Positions 5,721 to 13,711 of a stretch of 41,136 nucleotides of DNA are shown here, one piece after another. Every line of letters begins with the position of its first letter. Positions within the stretch are counted from its first letter, which is position 1. Made by a program: the position numbers and the translations under genes. The stretch is from DATEEG01 sp035525055. GTDB taxonomy: Bacteria; Actinomycetota; Acidimicrobiia; Spongiisociales; ZC4RG35. The stretch is from the NCBI GenBank assembly GCA_035525055.1, contig DATLEZ010000108.1, positions 1 to 41,136 on the forward strand, given 5' to 3'. The notes under the pieces are model-generated. The model worked only from the letters and a program-made list of their open reading frames with translations. It did no database searches and was not told the DNA's origin.

Positions 5721-8574
5721 CCATGTGCCGGCGCAGGGCGAAGAGCGGAAAATAGCCATAACCTTTGGCGGCTGGCAGGGTGCCAACGTATTGACATTCG
5801 AAGGACCGATCGCCGGCCAGGCTGGCCAGGGCCATGAAAGGGTGGGTCACATAGACCTCCCCTTCGGGGGTTCTCGGTTCGATACGGGCTGCCTGAGTTA
5901 CCCCGGTCCCAAAGAAGGTCTGTTTGCCGGAGATGACATCCCAGCCTTCGAACACCGGTCCGGCGTGGGCCGCTATCCGCATCCCGCGCAGGCCGGTCAA
6001 TCCAGCTTTGTCGACATCGACCTCTCGTATGAGCTCTTGTAGTGCCAACGCGCAGTCGGCCGCTGTCGGAACGTCGTCAAACACAAGATACAAACCGTCC
6101 CCCCAGGTGTTACCGCATAAGAAGTTGGGTTGGAACTGGTTCACCTTGTCCGCAATCGCCGACATGACTTCCTCGTGGAAGACGGCCAGCTGACCGTCTG
6201 AGAGCCGCGAGAACCCCGCGAAGTCCCCGAACACCAAAGCCCGAATCTGGCGCTTGGCCGTTAGTGGAGCATGACCTTCGGGGGGCGCCCCGCTGACCGC
6301 TATCACCGTCGATGGATGGCCGGTTGCTCGCCAGTGGGCGACATCGACGGCAGTGCCGGCGGCTTCTTGGGTTGGCTGCCCGTCCCACACTGCGATCTGA
6401 TGGACGTCGGTCTCGAGGAAACGGGCCCGGACGATGGCATCGCCCATCGCCACCCGGGCGCAGAAGTCGAAAAGGACCGGGTCATCGAGGTACTCACTGG
6501 TTACCGCGGTCACAACGCCGTTGGCTTCGGCCAGGCACCGGTCGAATCTGCGCACCCACTGGTCTCCGGCGGGAGCGACCGAGGTCCGCACGAATTCCCC
6601 CCGGTCGAATGGCAACACGACTTGCAGCTCGGCACCCCGCTTGAGAAGCTCCTCAGCGGCGATGATGTCCGCTCCCGCCGCCAACGAACCGAACCCGAAC
6701 CCGGCTCGGGCACGATCCAGGGCCTGGCCGAGTTCGAGGGCAACCCTTTGCTCCTGCTCTGGTGGGAACCGGCCGGGGTTTCCCGGCACCCCTGCCCGGT
6801 GGCCGCAGAAGTGGACCACGCTCGGATTGAGGATGGGTAGCAGTAGTGCCTGGTCGATTTCGAGTAGGTCGCAGACCTGCCGGAGTTGTTTGAGGGTGGT
6901 GGCGCGCGCGGCGCTGTTGCCTTCGCTCCATCGCCCGGCTCGTTCCAAAGCATCGGAGGCCCGACCCAGTTCCCCCATGACGAGCGCAGCCTCGGCTTCG
7001 GAGGCCGCGTCCCAATACCGATCTTCGGTCGCTTCTGGTGCATCGACTCTGGCCGCCAGCGCCGCCTGGGCCGCGGCAACGGCTCGGTCGCGCTGGCCGG
7101 CCATGAGCCACATGGTGGCGGCGTTCACACCCAGGTACGCCGAACGATGACGATCAAAAGCGGCCTGATAAGCCTCGGCCGAGCGAACCGTCCATCGGCT
7201 CCGGTTGGGTTTGTCCGCCTGGGCCATGTCCTTGTCGAGACGGGCCGCCAGGGCAGCAATGTCCTCGCCCAACCGCGGCGACACCGCACCCGAATCGACT
7301 GACGCCAGCCCGAGAGCTTCGTACCGGCGGACCGCCTGGGCGGTGGCCCCCGAACGGGCCAACGAGAGCACCGACAGGTAACGAAGTTCAGGGTCGGCAC
7401 GGGAACGCTCGACCATTCCGGAGGCGAGGTCATAGGCCTGCAGGTACTGACCGCGGCGAAGCAGGTCTCGAACCTCATCGGCCGGGGCGAGTACGACCGG
7501 ATCCCTAGCCCGCTCCACCCCCAGCCGGCGCCGGAAACTGTCGACGCTGTGCACCGAAACGGTCGTCGGATCTAGGGCGCGGACGGTGGCGGTCCGGCCG
7601 GTGCCAAGCAAGGCGGCCAACTCCCCGAAATAGCGACCCGGGCCCATCTCGGCCAGCACCACATCCCCCCCGCCGTCGTCAGTCCCGATGATCTCGACCC
7701 TGCCCTCCTCAATCCAATAGACCACGTCGGCCAGGGCACCCTGCTCGACGATGACGTCACCCGGTGCGAACGTGACAAGTTCTGGCTCATCGAGCCATTC
7801 GATGTCCCCTAGCTCCGACAGATCGTCGAGCACCGGATCGTGCAACAGGATTCTCTCTTCCAGCTCGACCAGTCCTTTAGAAGGAGTAACACCGAGCTCG
7901 TCGCCCAGAACCTGGCCGAGCCGGCCGAACGCTCGCAGTGCCTCCGCCTGCCGACCCGATCGATAAAGGGCCAGCATTAGGAGTTCCCAGAGCCTCTCGC
8001 GCAGGGGGAACGCCTCGACGAGACCGCTCAACTCCCCAACTAGCAGTGCGTGATTCCCGGCCGCCAGTTCGGCCTCCATCAAGTGCTCAACCGCTGACAG
8101 TCTCTCCTCCTCCAGAATGTGTGCGGCTTGTTCGGCGAATTCGAACCTGCGGAGGTCGGCCAAAGGACTCCCCCGCCAATGGGCCAAGGCCTGGCGGAAC
8201 GCCTCGGTTGCTTTGCCCGGGTGACCGAGGGTCATGAACTGACGGCCCCTCCTTATTTGGCGTCGGAAGCGCTCGACGTCGACGTTGGTCACCGGCAGTT
8301 CCAGGCGATAGCCGTTGGACAGGGTCCTGATGACATCCTCGCCGAGCGTCCCGCGCAGACGGGACATCGTCACATGCAGAGTTGCTCCCGAACCACCCAC
8401 GGTCTCGTCTCCCCAAATGGCCTCGACGATCCGATCCACCGAAACGAAGTTGGGAGCCTCCAGAGCAAGCAGGGCAAGGAGAGCGCGGGGCCGCTCCCCG
8501 GGAAGATCGAGGATCCGACCAGCGGCATCGAGAACCTGAAACGGGCCCAACAGCCGAACATCCAAAGCCCGCAC
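5716..8574 (-). CDS. SARP/BTAD - cNMP-binding - TPR - SLOG-like - class III cyclase regulator
   Basis: A 952-residue protein joining five modules. Residues 3-95 are an OmpR-type winged helix (VRLLGPFQVL...IWGDE...GYRLEL) and about 95-245 a BTAD domain, together the SARP core. About 269-343 is a cyclic-nucleotide-binding domain with FAPGDVIVEQG and a phosphate-binding-cassette-like FGELAALLGTGRTATV. About 365-575 is helical, TPR-like (SAEAYQAAFDRHRSAYLGVNA). About 585-733 has HFCGHRAGVPG, SLAAGADIIAAEEL and VVLPFDRGEF, resembling SLOG nucleotide-sensing domains. About 776-913 is a class III nucleotidyl cyclase with both metal aspartates (D784 in VFGDFAGFSRL, D826 in NTWGDG), but threonine 893 replaces the usual asparagine of VNxAAR, with R897 kept. 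The GTG at 8574 was chosen because the fold starts there and because the SARP-type box at 8681-8698 would otherwise lie inside the gene. Ligand, product and DNA targets are inferred only. Confidence 0.85.
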   Translation of the reverse strand: MRALDVRLLGPFQVLDAAGRILDLPGERPRALLALLALEAPNFVSVDRIVEAIWGDETVGGSGATLHVTMSRLRGTLGEDVIRTLSNGYRLELPVTNVDVERFRRQIRRGRQFMTLGHPGKATEAFRQALAHWRGSPLADLRRFEFAEQAAHILEEERLSAVEHLMEAELAAGNHALLVGELSGLVEAFPLRERLWELLMLALYRSGRQAEALRAFGRLGQVLGDELGVTPSKGLVELEERILLHDPVLDDLSELGDIEWLDEPELVTFAPGDVIVEQGALADVVYWIEEGRVEIIGTDDGGGDVVLAEMGPGRYFGELAALLGTGRTATVRALDPTTVSVHSVDSFRRRLGVERARDPVVLAPADEVRDLLRRGQYLQAYDLASGMVERSRADPELRYLSVLSLARSGATAQAVRRYEALGLASVDSGAVSPRLGEDIAALAARLDKDMAQADKPNRSRWTVRSAEAYQAAFDRHRSAYLGVNAATMWLMAGQRDRAVAAAQAALAARVDAPEATEDRYWDAASEAEAALVMGELGRASDALERAGRWSEGNSAARATTLKQLRQVCDLLEIDQALLLPILNPSVVHFCGHRAGVPGNPGRFPPEQEQRVALELGQALDRARAGFGFGSLAAGADIIAAEELLKRGAELQVVLPFDRGEFVRTSVAPAGDQWVRRFDRCLAEANGVVTAVTSEYLDDPVLFDFCARVAMGDAIVRARFLETDVHQIAVWDGQPTQEAAGTAVDVAHWRATGHPSTVIAVSGAPPEGHAPLTAKRQIRALVFGDFAGFSRLSDGQLAVFHEEVMSAIADKVNQFQPNFLCGNTWGDGLYLVFDDVPTAADCALALQELIREVDVDKAGLTGLRGMRIAAHAGPVFEGWDVISGKQTFFGTGVTQAARIEPRTPEGEVYVTHPFMALASLAGDRSFECQYVGTLPAAKGYGYFPLFALRRHMA

Positions 8575-8680
8575 GACTATATGGCCCCGACTCACACGGA
8601 CGCTCAAGATCTTCGCATGGAGGGCTTCCGCAGACGTCTCGAATCTCCAGACGACACGGTCAACAGATTGTCGACAACGG

Positions 8681-8698
8681 CTTACAAAACGGTTGCAA
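8681..8698 (-). promoter_or_regulatory. SARP-type box in front of the SARP-cyclase gene
   Basis: On the minus strand TTGCAAC-CGTT-TTGTAAG, 107 bp upstream of the GTG at 8574. Eight bases past the box is GACAAT, a possible -10. The position suggests autoregulation. Confidence 0.6.
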
Positions 8699-8858
8699 CG
8701 TGGGCGTGGGAACGATCTTGCCCTCGCGCCATCCTGTATCGGGCGGGATCGCTTTGCATCGGTCACACGGCCCACCAGAACCGCAACGGGAATGCCAGAA
8801 TCTGCTGCTATGACGGAAGACTTGGACTCGCGGAGGGGAGTGACTTGAACCCTGACCG

Positions 8859-8876
8859 TTGCAAGGTTGTGGAAAC
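8859..8876 (+). promoter_or_regulatory. Weak SARP-type box in front of the TIR-PQQ gene
   Basis: TTGCAAG-GTTG-TGGAAAC: first heptamer perfect, second matching TTGTAAG at four of seven positions, spacer 4 bp, 32 bp upstream of the GTG at 8909. Kept because the spacing and position fit; alone it would not be convincing. Confidence 0.35.
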
Positions 8877-8908
8877 AGACACAGTTGCTACTCGATCCCT
8901 CCTAATTC

Positions 8909-10642
8909 GTGACTGAAGCGGCTGTTACAAACTCGCCGTCGGAAACGCCCCTTCTATTTATCAGTTACGCCACCGAGGACGCTGCCTCTGCCGGCGAGCT
9001 GCGCCAAATCCTTATCGACGAGGGCTACCGGACCTGGATTGCCCCGGATGACATTCGGGGGTCGCGGCCGTGGGCGGAACAGATCCTCGATGCGATCGCT
9101 GCCGCGACCGTCATGGTCGTGCTCGTGTCGTCGGACACCATGCGGTCGTCTCATGTTGGTCGGGAAGTCAATGTGGCTTTTGATCACAGCAAGGCGGTGT
9201 TACCGATTCGTATCGAGGACGTCGCCTTGTCAGGCACCCTTCAATATCTCTTGGCATTGGTGCAGTGGGTTGACGCCTTCCCTCCCCCCCTGCGTCGCCA
9301 CCACGACCGCTTGTCGAAACGCATAACCGACATGTTGAACGATCTAGGGACCACCCGACAGACGGAAGGCTCGCACGATCGAAACCCTACGCCGCCCCCA
9401 TCCCGGCCGACCTACCGGTCTCAGCGGCCAGACCAAGATGAGGCGAACCGACCTGCATTCGGCAATCCCCGACCGGGACTGGGTGGGCTTGCACCGTGGC
9501 TGATGATTGGCGGAGGTCTTGCCGTGGCGGCGATCACGGTCGCGCTTCTTACTAGCAATCCATCAACAGGAACCAGTAGCGCACCAAAAACCACCTTCTT
9601 GACCGCGTCGGCCCCACCCGCATCCGACGCCGCCCAGGCCGGTGAGCCCGAGGGGATGTTATGGAGGGTCGCCTTCGATGACGAGATTCGCGAAGTCGCC
9701 GTTGACGGAAGATCTCTGATCGTGACAGAGGTCGACGGGACTGTGCACGCCGTCGATGCCGCCACCGGCCTTGGGCTTTGGAAAGAGCCGTTCGAAGTTG
9801 GGGGCGCCACCGTCGATCTCGTCACATCGGCTGGACGCCTCTTTTTCGTCAGAGATCGATCAAGGCTGGTCTATTGCGTGGACACCGTTGACGGAGTCGA
9901 GATCTGGAGGAGGCTGGTGCCGCTGGATGCAGCCGAAGACAGACCGCGGTTGAGCCTGGCTGGTAGTTCTGTACTCGTCGGATTGGGAACCGGCGTGACC
10001 TCGCTGGGAGTTACGTCGGGCTCCGAGCGGTGGGTGGTCCCCGACATTGCCCGGCTTCTGGTCGACTCCATCTCTGCCGAGGGTTCGTTGGTCGCCGCAG
10101 GTGACGGTCGTTGGCTATATGCGTTGGATGCCAGCACCGGGGACAGCCAGTGGGAACTGGGTCCACCCGATCTGACCGACGGAGCGGCCTCGATCACCGT
10201 GCAGCAGATCGAGGTTCAGTCCGGCTTCGGAAGTACTCTCGATTCCCGGGTGGTGGTTCTCACGGGCGCCCGGGATCTCCTCATGCTTGATGGTGAGACC
10301 GGGGTCGTCCGGTGGACTGCACCCGTAACCGGCTATCCAGCGGCGACAGCGGAAGCTGTCTACGTTGCCGGCGTAGACGGGTATTTGCAGGCCCTCAACA
10401 GCGGCGACGGAACTACCTTATGGACCAATGATGAGGTGATGCCAAGCCTGATCCCAGTCGTGGCTAACGAGATGATCTACACCGTTGACGATGACATGCT
10501 CATCGCGGTCAACCCCCGTTCGGGCACCGAGGTTCACAGGTTACGGCTCGGAATGACACCGACGTTCGCTCCACAGATCCTCGGGGAGCTGGTCGTAGTG
10601 TCGTCAGGAAGGAATCTGTTCGCATTGATACCCACAACGTGA
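8909..10642 (+). CDS. TIR domain - transmembrane - PQQ-like beta-propeller protein
   Basis: 577 residues. Residues 14-145 form a TIR domain (PLLFISYATEDAASAGELRQIL, WIAPDDIRGSRPWAEQI, SSHVGREVNVAF; E86 is the candidate catalytic glutamate). A proline-rich linker follows, one membrane helix at about 194-216 and then a beta-propeller of PQQ-like repeats to the end (VDAATGLGLWKEPF, LDASTGDSQWELG, LNSGDGTTLWTND). With TIR inside, the propeller would face outwards, which would make it a sensor of an extracytoplasmic ligand; that is inference from topology. The GTG start lacks a clear ribosome binding site. It is translationally coupled (GTGA overlap) to the lipoprotein gene that follows. Confidence 0.88.
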   Translation: MTEAAVTNSPSETPLLFISYATEDAASAGELRQILIDEGYRTWIAPDDIRGSRPWAEQILDAIAAATVMVVLVSSDTMRSSHVGREVNVAFDHSKAVLPIRIEDVALSGTLQYLLALVQWVDAFPPPLRRHHDRLSKRITDMLNDLGTTRQTEGSHDRNPTPPPSRPTYRSQRPDQDEANRPAFGNPRPGLGGLAPWLMIGGGLAVAAITVALLTSNPSTGTSSAPKTTFLTASAPPASDAAQAGEPEGMLWRVAFDDEIREVAVDGRSLIVTEVDGTVHAVDAATGLGLWKEPFEVGGATVDLVTSAGRLFFVRDRSRLVYCVDTVDGVEIWRRLVPLDAAEDRPRLSLAGSSVLVGLGTGVTSLGVTSGSERWVVPDIARLLVDSISAEGSLVAAGDGRWLYALDASTGDSQWELGPPDLTDGAASITVQQIEVQSGFGSTLDSRVVVLTGARDLLMLDGETGVVRWTAPVTGYPAATAEAVYVAGVDGYLQALNSGDGTTLWTNDEVMPSLIPVVANEMIYTVDDDMLIAVNPRSGTEVHRLRLGMTPTFAPQILGELVVVSSGRNLFALIPTT

Positions 10643-11400
10643 CAGCAAGAGCCGTGCTTCTCGTATTTGCGCCGATCATTGCCACCGCCTGTTCTGCCTC
10701 TCCGGGCGTTGAACCCCTGACGTCGTCCTCATCGACCAATCGGACGGAGACCACGATCTCCCAGCCGGTCCCGGTGACCACGTCGGTGCCGGGGCCGGTG
10801 GACATCCCCGGTCGGGCTTTCGTGCTGGAACCAGGCCTATATACCACGAACAGGTTTCTTGTTCCCCTCACGTTCAACGTCGATGTGAGCGGATGGCGGA
10901 CCTCCGGCGCCGAGGACGATTGGGTGGGAGTGTCATACGTCGAAGAGGGAGCGAACACCATTGCTGCCAGCCTGATCATCATTGCCTATCGGTCCACAGA
11001 CACCGTCGACGCGGTGCTTGGCGCCATCACCTCCATCGAGGGGGTAACGGTGCTTTCTGATCCCATGCCGACGGTGGTCGGTGGCCGCGACGCCAGCGTC
11101 CTCGATGTACACGGGACGCCGGATCCAACTGTCGTAGGGAATGGCAGCAACAGAGAAGAGTGCAGCTATCCCGGCGGATCGGGTCGTTTCTTCTTTGATG
11201 GCCCCGGCTACCAACTCTTCAGCAAAGAGATTCACGCATTCGGCATTCCGGCGTGCTACCGCAGCCGGGTTTGGGTCGTAGACGTCGATAGCACGACGAT
11301 CACGATGATCGGCACAACCGACGACACCAGCGATTTCGCTCGGCTGGTGTCGGAAATCGAGCACTTCCTAGAAGGGATCCAATTCCATCGGGGCGGTTGA
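10639..11400 (+). CDS. Lipoprotein of unknown function
   Basis: 253 residues, starting at a GTG that overlaps the stop of the TIR-PQQ gene by four bases. The first 17 residues are a short hydrophobic signal ending in IIATAC, a lipobox with acylated cysteine 18, followed by a Ser/Thr/Pro-rich linker (residues 20-55) and a globular beta-rich domain with two distant cysteines (about 175 and 209). I do not recognise the domain. Coupling with the TIR-PQQ gene suggests that the lipoprotein and the outward-facing propeller work together on the cell surface. Confidence 0.75.
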   Translation: MTARAVLLVFAPIIATACSASPGVEPLTSSSSTNRTETTISQPVPVTTSVPGPVDIPGRAFVLEPGLYTTNRFLVPLTFNVDVSGWRTSGAEDDWVGVSYVEEGANTIAASLIIIAYRSTDTVDAVLGAITSIEGVTVLSDPMPTVVGGRDASVLDVHGTPDPTVVGNGSNREECSYPGGSGRFFFDGPGYQLFSKEIHAFGIPACYRSRVWVVDVDSTTITMIGTTDDTSDFARLVSEIEHFLEGIQFHRGG

Positions 11401-11765
11401 TCCCCGCGAGACGAGAACGGGAGAAGAACAAGCGAACCCACGACCAGCTCGACTCCTCCAACCACATATAGGCCGCGGGAAGAGCAAGGCGAGCTGGAAG
11501 AACTCTGAACGATCCGAAACTCTTAGCGAACGAGACTAGATCTCGGCTCTTAACCCCTTGCTGCGACCAAGAAACGGACCCGACCACAAGTCGTACCGCT
11601 GACCCTAGGAGCACGTTTGCCGCTTGGTCCGATCTCGTGAAGGAGTCGGGGACTTGCTCGCCGGGGCGTATCAGGCGGTGGTGCGACAAGGACCGCCCCT
11701 CGGTTGCGAGGCCTCCGTGACTCTCGAGCCTGGCTCGCAAAAGGCGGTGCCGGGGATAACAAAGT
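11401..11765. other. Gap between convergent genes
   Basis: No gene is seen. The long open frames here are on the opposite strand of arbitrary sequence and match no family. The only structure is the terminator hairpin that follows. Confidence 0.5.
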
Positions 11766-11793
11766 GAGAATGGGCCGCTGGCGGCCCATTCTC
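11766..11793 (-). terminator. Bidirectional terminator hairpin
   Basis: GAGAATGGGCCGC and its exact complement form a 12-13 bp stem with a 2-4 base loop, followed on the minus strand by CACTTTGTTAT. It lies 34 bp past the stop of the small secreted protein gene and between two converging genes. It is a strong stem with only a short U-rich tail. Confidence 0.6.
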
Positions 11794-11826
11794 CAATCAG
11801 CCAGGCGGTTATCCGCGGGGCAGCCG

Positions 11827-12282
11827 TCACCAACCCGCGTACTCTCCCGCGGTCCAGATCTCACCTCCGCCGCATTCGCCGAGGGGGTACCAAACACTTG
11901 GGTTATCCAGGTATCGCACCCACCCCACAACCTTTTGCCCTTGTGCTGTCCAATCTGAGAGATCCGCGTTTCCCCATCCCCACAGCCATTCGTAGCCATT
12001 CCACCTCGCTAGTGACCTGTTTGGGCTGGAGTAGTGCCAGTCGGAGTACTTGTACGCACCACCACCGACGCTGTGCGCGAATTGGACGACCCCACCGTCA
12101 AACGGCAGATAGAAGTTCAGACTCGAGTAGGTCAGGTATTCCGTACTGCCACCGCAGGCCATACCTACCGTGTCGGCCTCGGCAGCGGGAACGCCAACGG
12201 TCATCAGTAGGACCAATGCCAGCCCGAGAGCAATCAATGCGAATCGTCGGCTGCTGCGCCCTTCGACTAGTTGATCGGTCAT
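11827..12282 (-). CDS. Small secreted Trp/Tyr-rich protein
   Basis: 151 residues starting at ATG 12282 behind a strong GAAGGAG site. Residues 11-36 form a signal peptide (RRFALIALGLALVLL...VPAAEA) with a likely cleavage after AEA. The mature part of about 115 residues is rich in Trp, Tyr and Gly (DWHYSSPNRSLARWNGYEWLW) and has one cysteine near each end (in GMACGG and GECGGG), suggesting a single disulfide and a compact beta fold. The family is not recognised; the composition loosely recalls small secreted bacteriocin-like proteins but no family motif supports that. A SARP-type box lies about 65 bp upstream. Confidence 0.7.
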   Translation of the reverse strand: MTDQLVEGRSSRRFALIALGLALVLLMTVGVPAAEADTVGMACGGSTEYLTYSSLNFYLPFDGGVVQFAHSVGGGAYKYSDWHYSSPNRSLARWNGYEWLWGWGNADLSDWTAQGQKVVGWVRYLDNPSVWYPLGECGGGEIWTAGEYAGW

Positions 12283-12346
12283 TTCGTTCTCCTTCCTCTG
12301 TCGGTCGCCGAGTTGCGGCCTGACGAACGAAGAATCTCAAAAGAGC

Positions 12347-12364
12347 CTTACAAGTCGCTTTCAG
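12347..12364 (-). promoter_or_regulatory. SARP-type box in front of the small secreted protein
   Basis: On the minus strand CTGAAAG-CGAC-TTGTAAG, 65 bp upstream of ATG 12282. Eight bases past the box is GAGATT, a possible -10. Confidence 0.55.
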
Positions 12365-12600
12365 CCCGAGGTCACATAGAGCGACCGGAGCTGGCCGATG
12401 GAGGATCCCGCCGCGGCCTCCCCTCCGACGAAGGGCCGAGCCGACAGCCTCCGGCTTCGGTCAGGCCCAAGCGGTCTCTCGAGCAGGTCCCAGGGAAAGG
12501 TGTCCACAGTCGCCCACTCCACCGACCCATTGGATGGTGTTCGACGTCCCCGCTCGCGTTAGGTGTCAGTTCAGAGCAACTGGCCGAGGCTAAGAGTGAG

Positions 12601-12618
12601 CAGAAAGCGATCTGTAAG
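12601..12618 (+). promoter_or_regulatory. SARP-type box in front of the Thr/Pro-rich lipoprotein
   Basis: CAGAAAG-CGAT-CTGTAAG on the plus strand, closely matching the 12347-12364 box in both heptamers and spacer but in the other orientation, as expected for the divergently transcribed gene at 12682. Confidence 0.55.
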
Positions 12619-12635
12619 GGGAGGCTGGCACGCTC

Positions 12636-12664
12636 GATAGAGACCGCAGATCGCGGTCTCTATC
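12636..12664 (+). promoter_or_regulatory. Perfect 12-bp stem-loop in the leader of the lipoprotein gene
   Basis: GATAGAGACCGC and GCGGTCTCTATC pair perfectly around a 5-base loop. The hairpin lies between the SARP-type box and the ribosome binding site of the gene at 12682, ending 17 bases before the ATG. It could be an mRNA leader structure or a dyad operator; no U-tract follows, so a terminator is unlikely. Confidence 0.5.
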
Positions 12665-12681
12665 AAGAAAGGGACCGCCAC

Positions 12682-13599
12682 ATGGCCACCAACACCAACC
12701 TCGTCAGGACGTCAGGTCTGGTCCGGATCGGTGTCACTTTCCTGATCCTGACAACTGCCTGTGTTAGGTCGGGTTTGCCATCGAGCGAGTCAGCTGAGTC
12801 CACACCGGGAGGCACTACGACCACGTCTCAGCCGGCTCCCCCCGGCGACTCGAACCCCCCTGAGTCGATCCTGCCGCCATCGTCTTCCGGCGAGCCCTCC
12901 ATCATCCCCGGCCAGACGGGACCGGGGGCGATCAAGAGTCCCGAGATAGGCACCGCCGCATCGCCCTCTAACCCACCCGAACCCGGGTCAACAACCGGTG
13001 GACCGTCTTCCGGCTCGCCCCAAACTCCGACAGAACCTGATGCTCCTTCAACCATGCCGGACGCCGGGGCTCCTTCAGGCGCGGAGGGGCCTGCAGTGAC
13101 CGACGGACCCTCCTCACCTGGCGAGCAGACCGCACCGCCAGGAACGACGACCACGCCACCCACAACGTCGCCGATCACACCGTCGCCAACCACCCCAACT
13201 AGTCCGCCCCCATCGCCAACAACGACGACGACCGCACTCACAACTACCACGACGGCCCCCAGCCAGCCGGTGGATCAAGCCCCTATCACATTGTGCGGTG
13301 ACCTGAGCTTGAGTGTCTCAGGCACGTACCAGATCTACGACTACTGGATCTACCAAAGTTGCTTTTCCGACCCCGAGGGTGGACCAATTGAGGCGTTTTC
13401 AACCCAGGGCAGCTTCGGCTCGGTGACCGCCCCCAGCAACGCATACTGCGGATCTCTCGCTGGGAGCGCATGGTGCTGGCAGTACACCCCGTCGGCGTGG
13501 GACGGCACTCCCTACTGGGACTCCTTTACGGTCTGGGCGGTAGACAGTGCGGGAAACCAATCGGCACCGATCCAAGTCGACCTCTGTCTCAACTGCTGA
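12682..13599 (+). CDS. Lipoprotein with long Thr/Ser/Pro-rich stalk and Ig-like tip
   Basis: 305 residues from the ATG at 12682, preceded by AAGAAAGGGA. A signal with lipobox LTTAC places acylated cysteine at residue 27. Residues 35-200 are a low-complexity Pro/Ser/Thr/Gly stalk (runs of TTTTT, PTTSP, SPTT), as in wall-spanning surface proteins. About 200-305 is a compact domain with several cysteines and aromatic residues (DYWIYQSCFSDPEGG, WDGTPYWDSFTVWAVD), resembling bacterial Ig-like/cadherin-like modules. The open frame extends far upstream, but the signal peptide fixes the start. It is probably a surface-exposed protein of the same regulon. Confidence 0.75.
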   Translation: MATNTNLVRTSGLVRIGVTFLILTTACVRSGLPSSESAESTPGGTTTTSQPAPPGDSNPPESILPPSSSGEPSIIPGQTGPGAIKSPEIGTAASPSNPPEPGSTTGGPSSGSPQTPTEPDAPSTMPDAGAPSGAEGPAVTDGPSSPGEQTAPPGTTTTPPTTSPITPSPTTPTSPPPSPTTTTTALTTTTTAPSQPVDQAPITLCGDLSLSVSGTYQIYDYWIYQSCFSDPEGGPIEAFSTQGSFGSVTAPSNAYCGSLAGSAWCWQYTPSAWDGTPYWDSFTVWAVDSAGNQSAPIQVDLCLNC

Positions 13600-13624
13600 G
13601 CGACCAACCAGTCTGACTCCGGAA

Positions 13625-13657
13625 ATCGAAAGCCGCCGCAACGCGCCGGCTTTCGAT
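13625..13657 (+). terminator. Terminator-like hairpin after the lipoprotein gene
   Basis: ATCGAAAGCCG and CGGCTTTCGAT form an 11-bp perfect stem around an 11-base loop, 26 bp after the stop at 13599. The downstream tail is CTTCG, so intrinsic termination is possible but weak. Confidence 0.5.
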
Positions 13658-13711
13658 CTTCGAGAAGCCATAGATCGGCGCCTGAACCCCGCCCACCCGT
13701 AGGATCGGAGG

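Noticed and set aside
6434..7150. Long open frames antisense to the SARP-cyclase gene
   Set aside because: They are the usual open frames opposite a high-GC gene; the sense frame has clear domains throughout.
8575..8775. 67-residue N-terminal extension of the SARP-cyclase gene to a TTG-type start at 8775
   Set aside because: The extension has no family likeness, precedes the first strand of the winged helix and would swallow the SARP-type box at 8681-8698.
8831..8905. tRNA-like sequence on the minus strand (GGTTCAAGTC with a possible UGC anticodon)
   Set aside because: The acceptor ends loosely pair, but the anticodon stem does not form and there is no D-arm; the TTGCAAG part is better explained as half of a SARP-type box.
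12271..12681. Upstream extension of the stalk lipoprotein frame
   Set aside because: A signal peptide with lipobox starts at 12682 with a ribosome binding site; the extension overlaps the divergent gene and both SARP-type boxes.
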